DNA from: Pseudogymnoascus destructans
Lineage: Eukaryota > Ascomycota > Leotiomycetes > Thelebolales > Thelebolaceae
Length of the DNA stretch: 64,000 nt
Direction: 5' to 3'
NCBI RefSeq assembly: GCF_001641265.1
Contig: NW_020167525.1
Location: forward strand, 1,466,501 to 1,530,500
The position numbers and the translations under genes are program-made. The notes beneath the pieces were generated by a model. The model was given only the letters and a program-made list of their open reading frames with translations. It did not search any database and was not told where the DNA came from. How positions within the stretch are numbered: position 1 is the stretch's first letter; each line of letters opens with the position of its first letter. Shown here in pieces: positions 43,092-53,900 of the stretch.

Positions 43092-43730
43092 TGCTGTAGA
43101 AATTGACTGAAGGCGGGGAGCGTGTAGTGTACTCTGGCGTGAGGATACAGAGAAGAATGGTCAAGATGACCAGAATAAATAAAACCTACGACGCCACATT
43201 GGCGTCTCTTTATACTTCTATACATACGCAGCGGGGTAGGCAAGCCAATCCTGCCGTGATGCATCATTGTTGATAGGACCAGCAGCCTAGACGGTCCACT
43301 TGGGTGTGAGGCAGCAGTGGCAGTGGCTTGCCTACAATATATATACTTTTATGTAGGTTTATATATTTATTATTTGCTCCTGGCATTGTCATTTCGCAAT
43401 CCTTGGCTGGCAGGTTGATTGTTGTTGGCGCTATTGGGGCGATTTGAGGTAGAGGGATCCTTTGTAAGTTAGCCCAAGTTAGCGCTGGAGGGGTCCGACG
43501 CTGCTTATAACAGCGACCAAACTGGCCAAAAGGGGGAAGACCGAACCCATCACCAAAATCTGTGACGAGGATTTGTATCTTTTATCACCTCGTCCAATAA
43601 GTAGTGCGTGATATGTATTTGGGTGAGTTGAACCAACTGCATGGATGTCTATTTCTACGTCAAAAATATTCCTTTTTGACAAAACCCCCCCGTCTCCTCT
43701 TCCTCCCTCTCATCCCCAACCAGGCTTTCG
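43092..43730. other. Intergenic upstream of the DUF4246 gene
   Basis: No gene is seen. The promoter of the DUF4246 gene and the 3' end of the Rrn9-type gene lie here. ATATATATACTTTTATG at about 43340 is the only AT-rich box noted. Confidence 0.4.
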
Positions 43731-45604
43731 TCACACAACACCACTCCCACCCCTCCCCCTCTTTTTCCTCTCCTTCCTCAACCCTTCATCAACACCCCTC
43801 CACCCTTGCCTCCTCTTCACCACCAACCCGAACCCGTCCCTGTGCACCCCCCCAATCATATCGTCGTCCTCCTCCATCTTCTGTATCTCCTCTTTCCCCA
43901 TCCCATGATTTATCCTCAAATGATCTCTCACTGCCCTCTCGCTATTAAATCCCCTCTGATACCTTTCGCACTCCTGGAGAGGGCAGTACGCCGCGTAGAT
44001 CCCAAACTTCCCAACTGCGCTCATCTCATCCATTCTCGATCTTGATTCGCGGCTGCGCGAGCGACTCCTCGTCCTGCTTTCAAGGCGAGCAGACCTAGCT
44101 CTCCTCGGCGCCGGTGCTTCCTCTACCGTCTCTTCTTCCCCCTCCTCTTCACTCAATTCCTCAAAATCGGGAACTTCCTCCGGCACATACATCTCCTCCT
44201 TCATATCCCCCCCCATCACTCCCTCCGTCAACACTCTAACCCCCATCCCCTCCCCAAACAGCGTCGCGCACCTCCTCCCCGCCCTTTCCACCACCTCCTC
44301 CGGCCACCCCACCAGCGCCGCCGCCCCAATCACCTCACTCCAGTCCCTCACCCCCAGCCTCGCACCACTCCCCCGACTCGAACTCCTGCTCCGGCTACGG
44401 CTCATACTCCGACTCCGCGACCGAGACTGCGTCGAGCGCGAGGTCGAGCTCCGCGGCGAGTCAACTGCAAAAGGGATCGACTTATGCTGCTCCCTCGCGA
44501 TACGCACCAGCATCTCCGTCTGCGTCTCTCCCGGGAGCGAGGCATGGACTTTCTTCTTGCGGCCGCGGTTCGATTTCTTCGGCGGGCTCGCAGCCGCGAG
44601 GGGGTGAGGCTGGTCGGAGATTACGCGTCTCGGACGGCCCTGGCGGCGTTTCGGAGAGTTGGGGGTGCCGGGCACGTCTTCGGGTTCGACGGTTGGGAAG
44701 AGGGGGTCGGCGGTGGGGGAGGGGGAGCGGTCAGGGCGGAGACAGGCGCGGCGCGAGATTTGGAGCGCGGTGAGGAGGTTGTCGAGGCCTGTGATGGTGT
44801 GGCGGATTGTAGGGCGGAGGAGGCGCGCGGAGCGGTCGTCGTCGGCGGAGATGATGGGTTTGGAAGATGAGGGGTGTGAGAGGGTTGGTTGGGCGGGTGC
44901 TTCTGAGTCGGTAGGGTAGTGGTCGTCTTCTTTTGGGTTTTCTTCTTGGGCTTCTTGGGAATCACTGTTGCTTTCTTGGGCATTACTAACTTGTATTGCC
45001 TCGTCACTCTCCCACTTCCTCCTCTCAAACGTGTTCTTGGCAAATTTAAGCATCACGCCCGTCAGTATCTCCTCCATCTCTCGGCTCGGCTTCTCTTCCT
45101 CCACCCTCTTCAACGTAAACTCCTCGTCTGCTTTTGGCCTCTCGCTCCTGGGCACAATCTCCGGCTCAAGCGGCCACGCCGTCCACCTCTCTGGCGGCAC
45201 AAAATTCTTCCCATCATCGCCCACCTCTGCCGGGCGCCAGCGCTCCTACTCTTTGTCAGTAACTCGAAAAAAATACCGCTGCAGATCACACGCACCTTAC
45301 TAGCCCATGGCTTCACGTCTTTCACGAGATCGGGATCATATAAAGACTTCTTCATCACGTGCGCATTGTATAAATGCGCCGATAGATCCTGCGCCTCGAG
45401 CTTGACCAGGGAATCCGCAAGGGCAATCTCGTCCTCGTTGAAGGTGCGCCATGTTGATTTTGGGCCCTTGAAGCGGCCTGGCCGAGCGGGAGAGGCGATA
45501 TCGGTTTCAGAGACATCGGTCCTGTACTCTATATACTCGGTATCGGAATCCATCATTCCTATCCCATGAGGCTGATGCTGGAGACGATCAACAGACGGGT
45601 ACAT
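43731..45604 (-). CDS. RNA polymerase I factor Rrn9-like protein with C2H2 finger
   Basis: Two exons (45604-45296, 45245-43731) give 607 residues. The segment EDEIALADSLVKLEAQDLSAHLYNAHVMKK near residues 60-90 matches the Rrn9 domain of the yeast upstream activating factor for rDNA transcription. After it come an acidic, Ser-rich part, an AT-hook-like KRRQGRPRRV, a basic KKSNRGRKKK tract, and Arg-Ser repeats (SRSRSRSMSRSRSRSS). Near the C-terminus is a C2H2-like finger (CPLQECERYQRGFNSERAVRDHLRINH). The finger and RS tract are not part of yeast Rrn9, so they are either lineage additions or evidence for a different role. A start at the downstream Met-Met of GIGMMDSDTEY is possible. Confidence 0.75.
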
Positions 45605-45685
45605 GAGAAGCTTTGGTGGGGCGCGGCCGCACTAGTCTAGTAGAACGCCGGCGAATTAAAAAATGCAAAAAAATATCAAAATAAT

Positions 45686-45770
45686 TGACCAGGCTGGGGT
45701 TCGATCCCAGGACCTTTTCGGTACATTTGAAATGTTAACGAAACGTGATAACCAACTACACCACCCGGCC
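45686..45770 (-). tRNA. tRNA-Val(AAC) with an 11-base intron
   Basis: The minus strand folds into a full cloverleaf. The 7-base acceptor stem (GGCCGGG with CCTGGTC) has two G-U pairs. The D arm is GTG..CAC, the anticodon stem TTTCG/CGAAA, and the T stem CTGGG/CCCAG. The loop TTAACA...C holds anticodon AAC, with an 11-base intron (TTTCAAATGTA) after position 37. The T loop reads ATCGAAC, with A instead of T at position 54. Downstream runs of T (TTTT, then T7) are suitable Pol III terminators. Confidence 0.88.
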
Positions 45771-45779
45771 GTTGTTTTT

Positions 45780-46600
45780 GATGTCAAGTGGAAGCTTATT
45801 AACATTTTTATGTCAAATTGATATCAATTTGATATCAATTTTTTATAGCCCCGCTACTAGATTTTGCTGTGTGGGCGGCCGGACAGGGACAGTAGTAGAC
45901 GGGAATTGATACTAAAATACACTTTAATAGAGTCTATCTATTTAATTTAATTTAATTTAATTTACAGGTGCTGATATAGTAATTACTGCTGTGGGTAATT
46001 GGCGTATTTCCGATTTTTGGTTGCTATGATAATTTACAGTGCTAATAATTTCACGGATTATTTTCGAGTTAAGTTATAGACTAATTATTAGTCTGCATTT
46101 TACTCGGAAATACTATCAAACACATAAAGAAATGAAAAAATCCGTCGTAATATACTGACTTATAGACTCTAGTGTAGTAAAGGCAATCAAATAACGTAAT
46201 TGAAGAAGGTTTGAGCTTCTATGGCGGCACAAATACGGCCAAGGAAGAACGGCTCAGGGAAGGTACGGGGTATCGCCTCGTGCCTTTCTCTTCCTCATGG
46301 CTACTGCAAACTCAATTGTAGAACAAAGGTGCTACTTCCTCCCATCGTGCTTCCCTGATTGAGTTCATTATCTCATAGGAGCTTGCGGCGCAATGGCTAA
46401 TATCACATCAATGGCTCCAACCGAGCCTTGCAATCACAAAACCACGACGACAGGCTCATACTGCGAATAAGGACATTCTACTGCAACTTTAAGCTACAGA
46501 GGCCATGAAGCCGTAAAATCTCCGAACAAATGCTACGCAAACATGTCCCATTTTTCCACAACGCCGCCCGAAAAGTGACACCCCGTAAAAAGCTACCCCC
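45780..46600. other. AT-rich intergenic region with short repeats
   Basis: No gene is seen. It includes a doubled palindrome (two TTGATATCAA units at about 45815-45841) and a (TTTAA)n run of five units at 45940-45964. The last 100 bases probably belong to the NOP7 3' end. Confidence 0.45.
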
Positions 46601-48699
46601 CTACTCTCTAACTCCTCCCTTCCCCGACTTCTCGATCTTCCGTCTCTTCGCGCGCAGTCCCTCGGCCTCCTTCTCCTTCTCCTTGTTACTGTACACCATC
46701 TTCTCCAGGATCTTGCGCTTGCGTCGACTCAGCATCATCTTGCCACGCTCCAGCTCCTCGTCCTCCTCTTCCCTCGCCTTAGACAGCTTCTTCCGCGCAT
46801 CGGCCTTCGACTTTGTCCGTGGGTCGACCTTGGACTCCTTCAGCGGCACGCCCGTCATCTCGGCCTCGAGCTCCTTCTGCCTCTGTACAGCTGCAGTCGT
46901 TGCCTCATCCTCGGACTCTTGGTCCTCCTCTGCGTCAGAGAAGCCTCCGAACGTAGCGTCCTTGGCAACCTCCTCCTCATCATCCTCCTCATCAGAGCCA
47001 GCAACCTCCATACCCGCAGCCGAAGCATCGATATCAATATTCGCCACCTCAGCAGCAGTAAGCTCCCCTGCCGCCTCCTCCTCATCCTCTTCATCCTCCT
47101 CATCATCGGTATCAGCCTCCAACTCCTCATTCTCACGCTCCTGCTCATCAAGCGGCGCACTTGGGTCATACGCTCCACGGACCTTCTTGACGAACGGACT
47201 CAAATGCGGCGGCAGCTGTGCACCCGGCGCGTACAGATCCGCGCGCTTGAGCTCCTCCTCGTTAATGCTATCCCACACCCACTGCGGCTGGACGTAGACG
47301 CGGCCCGGGACCCTCGAGCCCTTGACGAGCGTCTGCGCGGACTGGTTATCCTCGTCCTCGACCTGGCGCGGCGGCCTGTCGACGACCTGGTGCGTGATGG
47401 ACGGGTCGAGCTCGTTGTGCGTGAATGCGCCGGCGCCGAGGACGGCGTCCCATCCGATGCGCTTGCATCCGAATGCGCGCAGGATGAACTCGAGGGGTTG
47501 GCGGGGGGTCTCGCGGGAGAGGAAGAATGTGTAGTTGGAGAAGAGGGTGGAGGGGTCGGTGGAGGAGTAGGAGGGCTGTGGGAGGATGTCTCCGCCCGGC
47601 GCGACTGGGACGAACTTGTCAAGCGCGTCAGTTGCTCTCTCGGCATCTTCCATATCAGCGTCCACCTTGGAGGCCAATTCTTTGGCCTTCTCCTCTGGGA
47701 CGTTCAGCTGGGCCATGAGCTTGTCGATTTCGACTTGGAGCTTGGCGTCGGGCTTCGCGTTTCTTTGCTCCTCGCTGGTGAGGCCAAACTTGGGCTGCTC
47801 AATCGGCCCAACGGAGTTTCCTTCCAGAGTGAAAGCACCAAGCTCGGCACCTTGGTCGTCGCTCTCCTTGTTGAACTTGGGGGGGTAGGCGAGGCCTAAT
47901 GATGTGTAGAGCCTGTAGTTGACGAATCCGAGGAGGGTCTGGTAGAATTCTACAAAGGTTCCCATTATCCTGAAATCGACATCCCCAGTGACACGCTGGT
48001 TGAACTTGTATGGGACCAACCAGAGGATATCCTGTCCTTGAATGGTGGCCTGGTAGTAGATGCCCTTGATGGACAGGAACGACTTGCGCAGGCTGTGCGA
48101 CACAATCAGGTAGTGCTCGAACTCAAGGACCAACTTCTCGCATCTCGCAATCATCTTCGCCGGGACGGAGTCCGTGGATGGGAGGTTTGAAAAGAGGAAG
48201 AGCATGGACAAGCAGTCGTCCAAATCTCTCAAGGCGTCGATGAATGTGGGGTAGCGCTCTCTGATGACATGGTCCAAGGTGTACTTGGCCCGGCCAGTCT
48301 TCTCAGGCCTCGACGCATTGCGCTCGAGCCTGGAAGCATTGTGTGCATCACCTCTGCCGAGGGCCCTTGCAATCTTCTTCTCGAGAGCCTTCTGGTCGCG
48401 GAACTTCTGGAGGAGCGGCTCGTGGAGCAGGTACTGAATGTCCTTGGTGTAGTAAAAGGTGGTCGCTGCGTGCGAGGTGCTCGAGGCCTTCTTCTTGTTG
48501 CGCGGCTCGCGGGGGTAGATTCCCTTCCAAATGCAGAGTTTGCGAAAATCCGGGAGACTGATTTGAAGCTTTCGGACTGCCTGCGTTCTGGTGATGAAGT
48601 TCTTGGCCTGGCCAGAAGTTCCTGTTTGGCTATGTTAGAGAAAATAATTTTGAATCAATGGCAAATGTAAGTCTTACCCTTCTTCTTTATTCTAGCCAT
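46601..48699 (-). CDS. NOP7: Pescadillo homolog Nop7 (60S ribosome biogenesis)
   Basis: Exon 1 (48699-48678; MARIKKKG) is spliced through a 56-base intron to exon 2 (48621-46601), giving 680 residues. The Pescadillo N-terminal domain runs over the first 280 residues (TSGQAKNFITRTQAVRKLQI, IRERYPTFIDALRDLDDCLS). A BRCT domain follows (FSNYTFFLSRETPRQPLEF... VQPQWVWDSINEEELK). The tail is acidic then basic, with a C-terminal coiled, Lys/Arg-rich segment. Nop7 acts with Erb1 and Ytm1 in the nucleolus on pre-60S particles. The length and domain order are normal. Long D/E runs account for the low-complexity antisense frames. Confidence 0.95.
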
Positions 48700-49005
48700 T
48701 ATTACTGTAATTTGTTTGTAGAGCGTAGAACCTTGTTCTGTGGACTTGAGATGAGAAGGTCGTCTTTTTTCAAAAAGGTTCGCGAGGAAGAAATCGAATC
48801 CCAACTTTCTGTATCAAGGTCTTATCTAATTGGCTCAGCGACTCACCGCCCGCGCACAGACCACATCATATCAATCGTGGGTTCAGGACAGTTGCATACG
48901 ATGGAGCCTCCGAGCTTGAACTGAGGTGTTAAAGTCAGTTATTTACGAATTTATGCGCAGCACGGCAATGGTTTTACTTTGTGAAGGAACTCCATTCGCA
49001 TATAG
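48700..49005. promoter_or_regulatory. Shared divergent promoter NOP7 / GAB1
   Basis: 306 bases lie between the start codons. No TATA box or known ribosome-biogenesis element was found by eye. Confidence 0.4.
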
Positions 49006-50382
49006 ATGAATGCGATGAAGCTTGACAAGCAGACAGCCTCGCTCTTTGGGGCGGCGGCTGTCTTGCGCCTGGTCCTTTTTACAGCATTCCCGACTCTCCC
49101 AGACACCTTGACGGGCCGAGTCGAGATATCGACGCCGGTGACCAGCTTTAAGAGACGTAAGCATTGCGATGGGGATGTAATATCTGTTTCTAACCTTTTA
49201 TCAGTGCAAGAAGGCCTCTTTCTCTACAACCACAATGTCTCCCCATACGATGGCGGGGTGTACCATCAGGCGCCCCTTCTCCTGCCGTTCTTCTCACTCC
49301 TCCCAAACTACGCGACATGGCCGATATTTACGAATATAATATACATATTGGTGGATCTACTGAGTGCTATGGCTCTAATGAAGATTGCCGAATCCGGGGA
49401 ATCCGTTTCCACAAAGCACTACACATCCCCTCGAAAAGAGAGGAGATGGAGCAGCACCAAGATTGCGGCCTTGTAAGACGCCTCACCAGCCAGACTTGAC
49501 TTTTCATGCTGATAATGGCGTTATAGCTTCTTATTTAACCCTTTTACTCTTGCGACCTGCATTGGTCGCCCCACGAGCGTCTTCACCACTTGCGCCATCC
49601 TCCACGCCATCGCGAAGGCTGTAAACGGGGCGTCGTTCACAAGCATGTTCGCCCTCGCCTTTGCATCATACCTATCGATGTATCCGCTCCTACTTCTTCC
49701 ATCCCTCGTGCTACTTTGCTATGACAGGCGGCGGGCTACAAAGGTCACAGAGTCCTTGACCAGTTTCGTCTTCAGCACCGTACCCGCTGTGGCAGGGTCC
49801 ATTTACGCCCTACTATTCATGTCGTACCAGATCTCCGGATCCTGGGAATTTATCCCCTCGACATACGGCGTCCAGCTTCTGCTGCCTGACTTAACGCCAA
49901 ATGTCGGACTGTGGTGGTACTTCTTCATCGAAATGTTCGACTCATTCAGGTCCTTCTTCCTCGGCGTCTTCTGGCTGCACCTATCATCGTACGTGGTGGG
50001 GCTTACCATTCGCCTTCGCGGACAACCACTCTTTGTCATCACCACGCTGCTTGGGCTATTCGCCATCTTCAAGCCATATCCATCCATCTCTGATACCTCG
50101 CTCTTCCTGGCCTTGGTGCCATTATACCGCCACGTGTTTTCCCTGATGAGATACAGCTATTTGGCGACATCAACGATATTATACGCCACTGCTCTGGGAC
50201 CAGCGTTCTACTACCTGTGGATCTATGCTGGTAGTGGGAATGCCAACTTCTTCTACGCTATTACGCTGGTGTGGAGTCTTGGGATGAGTGTTTTGGTGGC
50301 GGATATCTTGTTTGCGGTTTTGAGGGATGAGTGGGAGGTTGAGCGGCCGGAGATGATAGGGAAGGAGGTTAAGCAAATATAG
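49006..50382 (+). CDS. GPI transamidase subunit PIG-U / GAB1 (Cdc91-like)
   Basis: Three exons (49006-49156, 49205-49472, 49527-50382) give 424 residues. It is a polytopic ER membrane protein recognisable by SPYDGGVYHQAPLLLP, FLFNPFTLATCIGRPT and a series of hydrophobic segments through FLALVPLYRHVF to the end. PIG-U/Gab1 is a membrane subunit of the complex that attaches GPI anchors to proteins in the ER. The length matches the family (about 400-435). Introns are GTAAGC..CAG and GTAAGA..TAG. A second Met is at codon 4, so the exact start is uncertain by three residues. Confidence 0.92.
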
Positions 50383-50973
50383 AAGACCACGGCTGTAAGA
50401 ACTTCTGTGGCAAAGCTTCCCATGGAATGTGTATATATATGAAAAATAAGATGGTTGGGGCTTAGTTAGTATCAAATACTGAATGGGAGTTGCGCTCTCC
50501 ATATGGCTGTCGCCCTACTTATACCAGCCGCCACTCTCACTTTAGTCTCCTCTTAATATCCACCACCATCTCATGGGTCGAGCCGAACAACGTGTCTAGC
50601 CTTTCGTAAAGTATATATCTGCTCTTATATAAGCTCGAATCCCACGTCCTAAATATGAACAAATAGTTGGTCAGACGGGCCGCTTCGGGGCGCTTGTATC
50701 GGCTACCCTTATCGGCAATCATGACCCATGCACCCGTCAAACTAACCTTACTGCATCGATGCTAACCCCCTACCCTTAGCGTGGTACATGGTACATGCTT
50801 GTGATCCAGCTTGCCCAGCTACGGCTTTCACAAGCTTCACAGTGCCCGAATGACTGGATGGATCCTATTGCTCAAAAGTCTCGCAGAACATGAATAGCCA
50901 CGCCCTTTGAGCTCGCGGAATGCTCTGATCGAATTCGAGATCGACAGGTTATCCCAAATGTGCTGGTCACAAA
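50383..50973. other. Intergenic upstream of the 1,266-residue protein gene
   Basis: No gene is seen. A 67-codon minus-strand frame (50537-50740) has no motif. The promoter of the downstream gene is expected in the last few hundred bases. Confidence 0.4.
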
Positions 50974-53900
50974 ATGACAGACGCCTTGGGCCGAGTGGCT
51001 ATGACCAGCCCGTCCGATCCTCGAAGAAACCATGCTACCCCGCCTGGCACCACAGCGACCAGGAACAGATACAGTGTAGCTAGTGATGAGGTTGGTGAAT
51101 CTAGCTCACGAAATAGCGAACAACAGGAACGGTCGACCGACGACACTTACAAGCCTGTCGACCCCTCACTCACCGACCTCGGAAGGAAGAGCCATGGCAG
51201 AGGGAGCCATCGAAGCCACAGGAGAAGAACGTCTGGCGGTTTCCTCCTCTCCGACAATACATTTTTCGAGCCACCGGCACACGAAACGCGAGCTTCGACA
51301 GGGAACCAGCTTACTCCTCCCATAAAGCGACAACAACGGCGCGATCATAAGGGGAAGGTTCCTGTCAGACCCAAGACAGATTTGACAAATGGAGGGAGCC
51401 CATCAGCAACGCATATAAAACAGGCAGACGCCCGAGAGAAGGCTCATACGGATGGCTCAAATACAGAAGAGAATGGGGGCAAGGTAAACGTTGACAAGAC
51501 GATCCAAACAGGGCTAGATGTGGACTCTGCACAGATTGTGAATCTCGCCCTCAACCTGAGCGAGAGTAGGCGTCAAGCAGCCAGGAGGGTTGTGACGGTT
51601 CCATCACCCCCAACGATCCATGGATTTGAAGATACCTTTGGAGGAGGAAGCCTGCGGCAGCACCTCCAAGCTCAAAGACGATCGTCACGCAACATCTCTC
51701 CCAAACCCGACAAAGGAGAGAAATTCGGAGTACCACCCAAGCCAGCACAACCTATAACCAGCCCCTTACAAACTGCATTTACTCAAGATGTCGAGCAAAA
51801 GTATCAGTTTTCAGCAGCTACTTTGGCTCGAGCCGAAAAGGCAAAGAACGCCTTTGAGCTTATGGCTCAGTATAGGCGCTTGCTACAATACCTACCTCCG
51901 TTGAAGTCACAGGGTTTGACACCTGTCCCGACCATCAGCCCACCTGGCACGTCAGCAGGAGTTCCAGTTAGGCCAAATACGCTATCACGAGCTAGCACGG
52001 CAACGAACAAACAGATTGGCAGGCCCTACAACCCGCTGCAGTATATTCGCAACAGGAAGGTCAGAGCGAGAGAAAGGCAACCGATCGATGGAGAGGCCCA
52101 GGGCTTTGGCGATGTTGACGATGTTACCGCATGGGTTGACCGTGTCGTAAAGCATTGTCCTAGTGATGGTTATGAAATCAGCGACTGCTTGGAACTGCCG
52201 CCTTTGGGGCCTGATGAGGCGGAGAGTCAGGCTCATGTCGCTGTCGGGGCTGATCCAAGTAAACCGGCTGTTCCACCTGTCAAAGTGAAGCGGCCGAGGA
52301 TCGACTGGATGATCAGTGCACCGAATATGCTAGCGGACATCGTTTGGCTGGAACAAAGTGACAATAAGAAGTTGATTGAGGATAATAGAGAGAGAAAGAT
52401 ATTCCCACCCTCTACAAACCTGGTCAGGCTACCGACCAGGACGAGCGAAGAGCAACTGCGGCACCTAGAACAGCAGCAGCACACGACTGACCAGGAGGCT
52501 GAAGAAGAAGAATCAGCACAGTCGCCTGACGCCAAATCGAAGAAACATGAAAAACTACATGTGGAAACAAGATTGCCTGCGTTTAACTCTATCAGACGCT
52601 CTGGCCGTAATGGGTCAGATACCAACCACACACCCAAAATACGACACAAACTGCACAAGGTGGCCCGGAAGCTGGATAGCGCCGGTCCACTGAGGTCCCA
52701 TAGCAGGGTAGATTCTTACTCGTCTGATAGCGATGACTCCCTTTATAATGCTCAGATGCGGAGAGGTCGGAGCGACACGGCAGATAGTTACGCCCTTAAT
52801 CATGACATCTTGGAGAAACAGATGTCACAAATGATAGCAAAAGAAACAGACGAGGAATCGAAAGAATCATTGAAAGAAGTCCCTGAAAAGATAGAAGAAG
52901 AAAAGAAGCCGGCTTCATCTGTCGAGGTGACACCCTCACCTGTGGTCCCTAGGAAGAGTGAGGAGTCGGACACACTATCCCCCAGAAAATTGATCGCAAG
53001 GAAGCCAAGACCCGAGTTACATCGTCAGAACTGGTCCCTAAATTATGGAGATAAAGCAGCTCCGTTGGGAAGAAGCAGTCCGGAGGTCCCTGGCCAACGT
53101 CCCAGCGAATGGCCAAGTAGCGACTTGGACACGACAGCTCCAAACTCGCCCGAGTCAAAAGCAGCAAAGTTATTGAACGCTCTCATTCCCAGCATATCCA
53201 TGGACCTTTCACCCCCTCACAGCCCCTTATCGCCAACTCACAGCCATAGAATGCCCCTTGAGCGAGTTCGCTCAAAGATAAACAGGCTTCGAGACCGGAG
53301 CGCGGAACCACTGGGGCGTCGTCGTCGAAAGGGGGAACCCGACCTTGATGCAGATCGAAAACCGAGCCTGCAAGAGAGCCCGGGTACCCCACTTGGTCAT
53401 ATACGTTCCCTTAGTCCAAGGAAAAGACCCGCGAAGGGGTCTGTTGATAATACCATCGAGTCGCCATCTGCTGCCTCGCTGGCGAGACAGAGACCGAAAG
53501 ATGGCAGCCCACCCAATATGGCTGGGAAGCCAAAGAGTCGCAACCCTATTGCAAGGGTGAGCAACCTCTTATGGACAAAAGACGATACCAGCGCATCAGA
53601 TAAACAGGGTGATACCGCCCCTGAAGACACGGACATCGACGAAAATGACTTTGAATCAAGCAAAGAGGAATCGGAATCAAACCGAAGAAACTCAATAATT
53701 ACAGACCAAGGCAGCACCCGCAGCGCCGCCTCCCGCAAAGTCAAAGCCCTTCTCGGCGAAATGTCCACCTTCATCTCCCCCACAGAACGCCGCGGCCGTC
53801 CCACAGACTCCCGAAACCCGACCCAAATGTCCCCCGACTATGACGCCCAAACGCAGCAACAAAAAGCCCACGCCAAACAGCGTCAAGACCGCCTCGACCG

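Noticed and set aside
46530..47297. 255-codon serine-rich plus-strand frame
   Set aside because: Antisense shadow of the acidic tail of NOP7.
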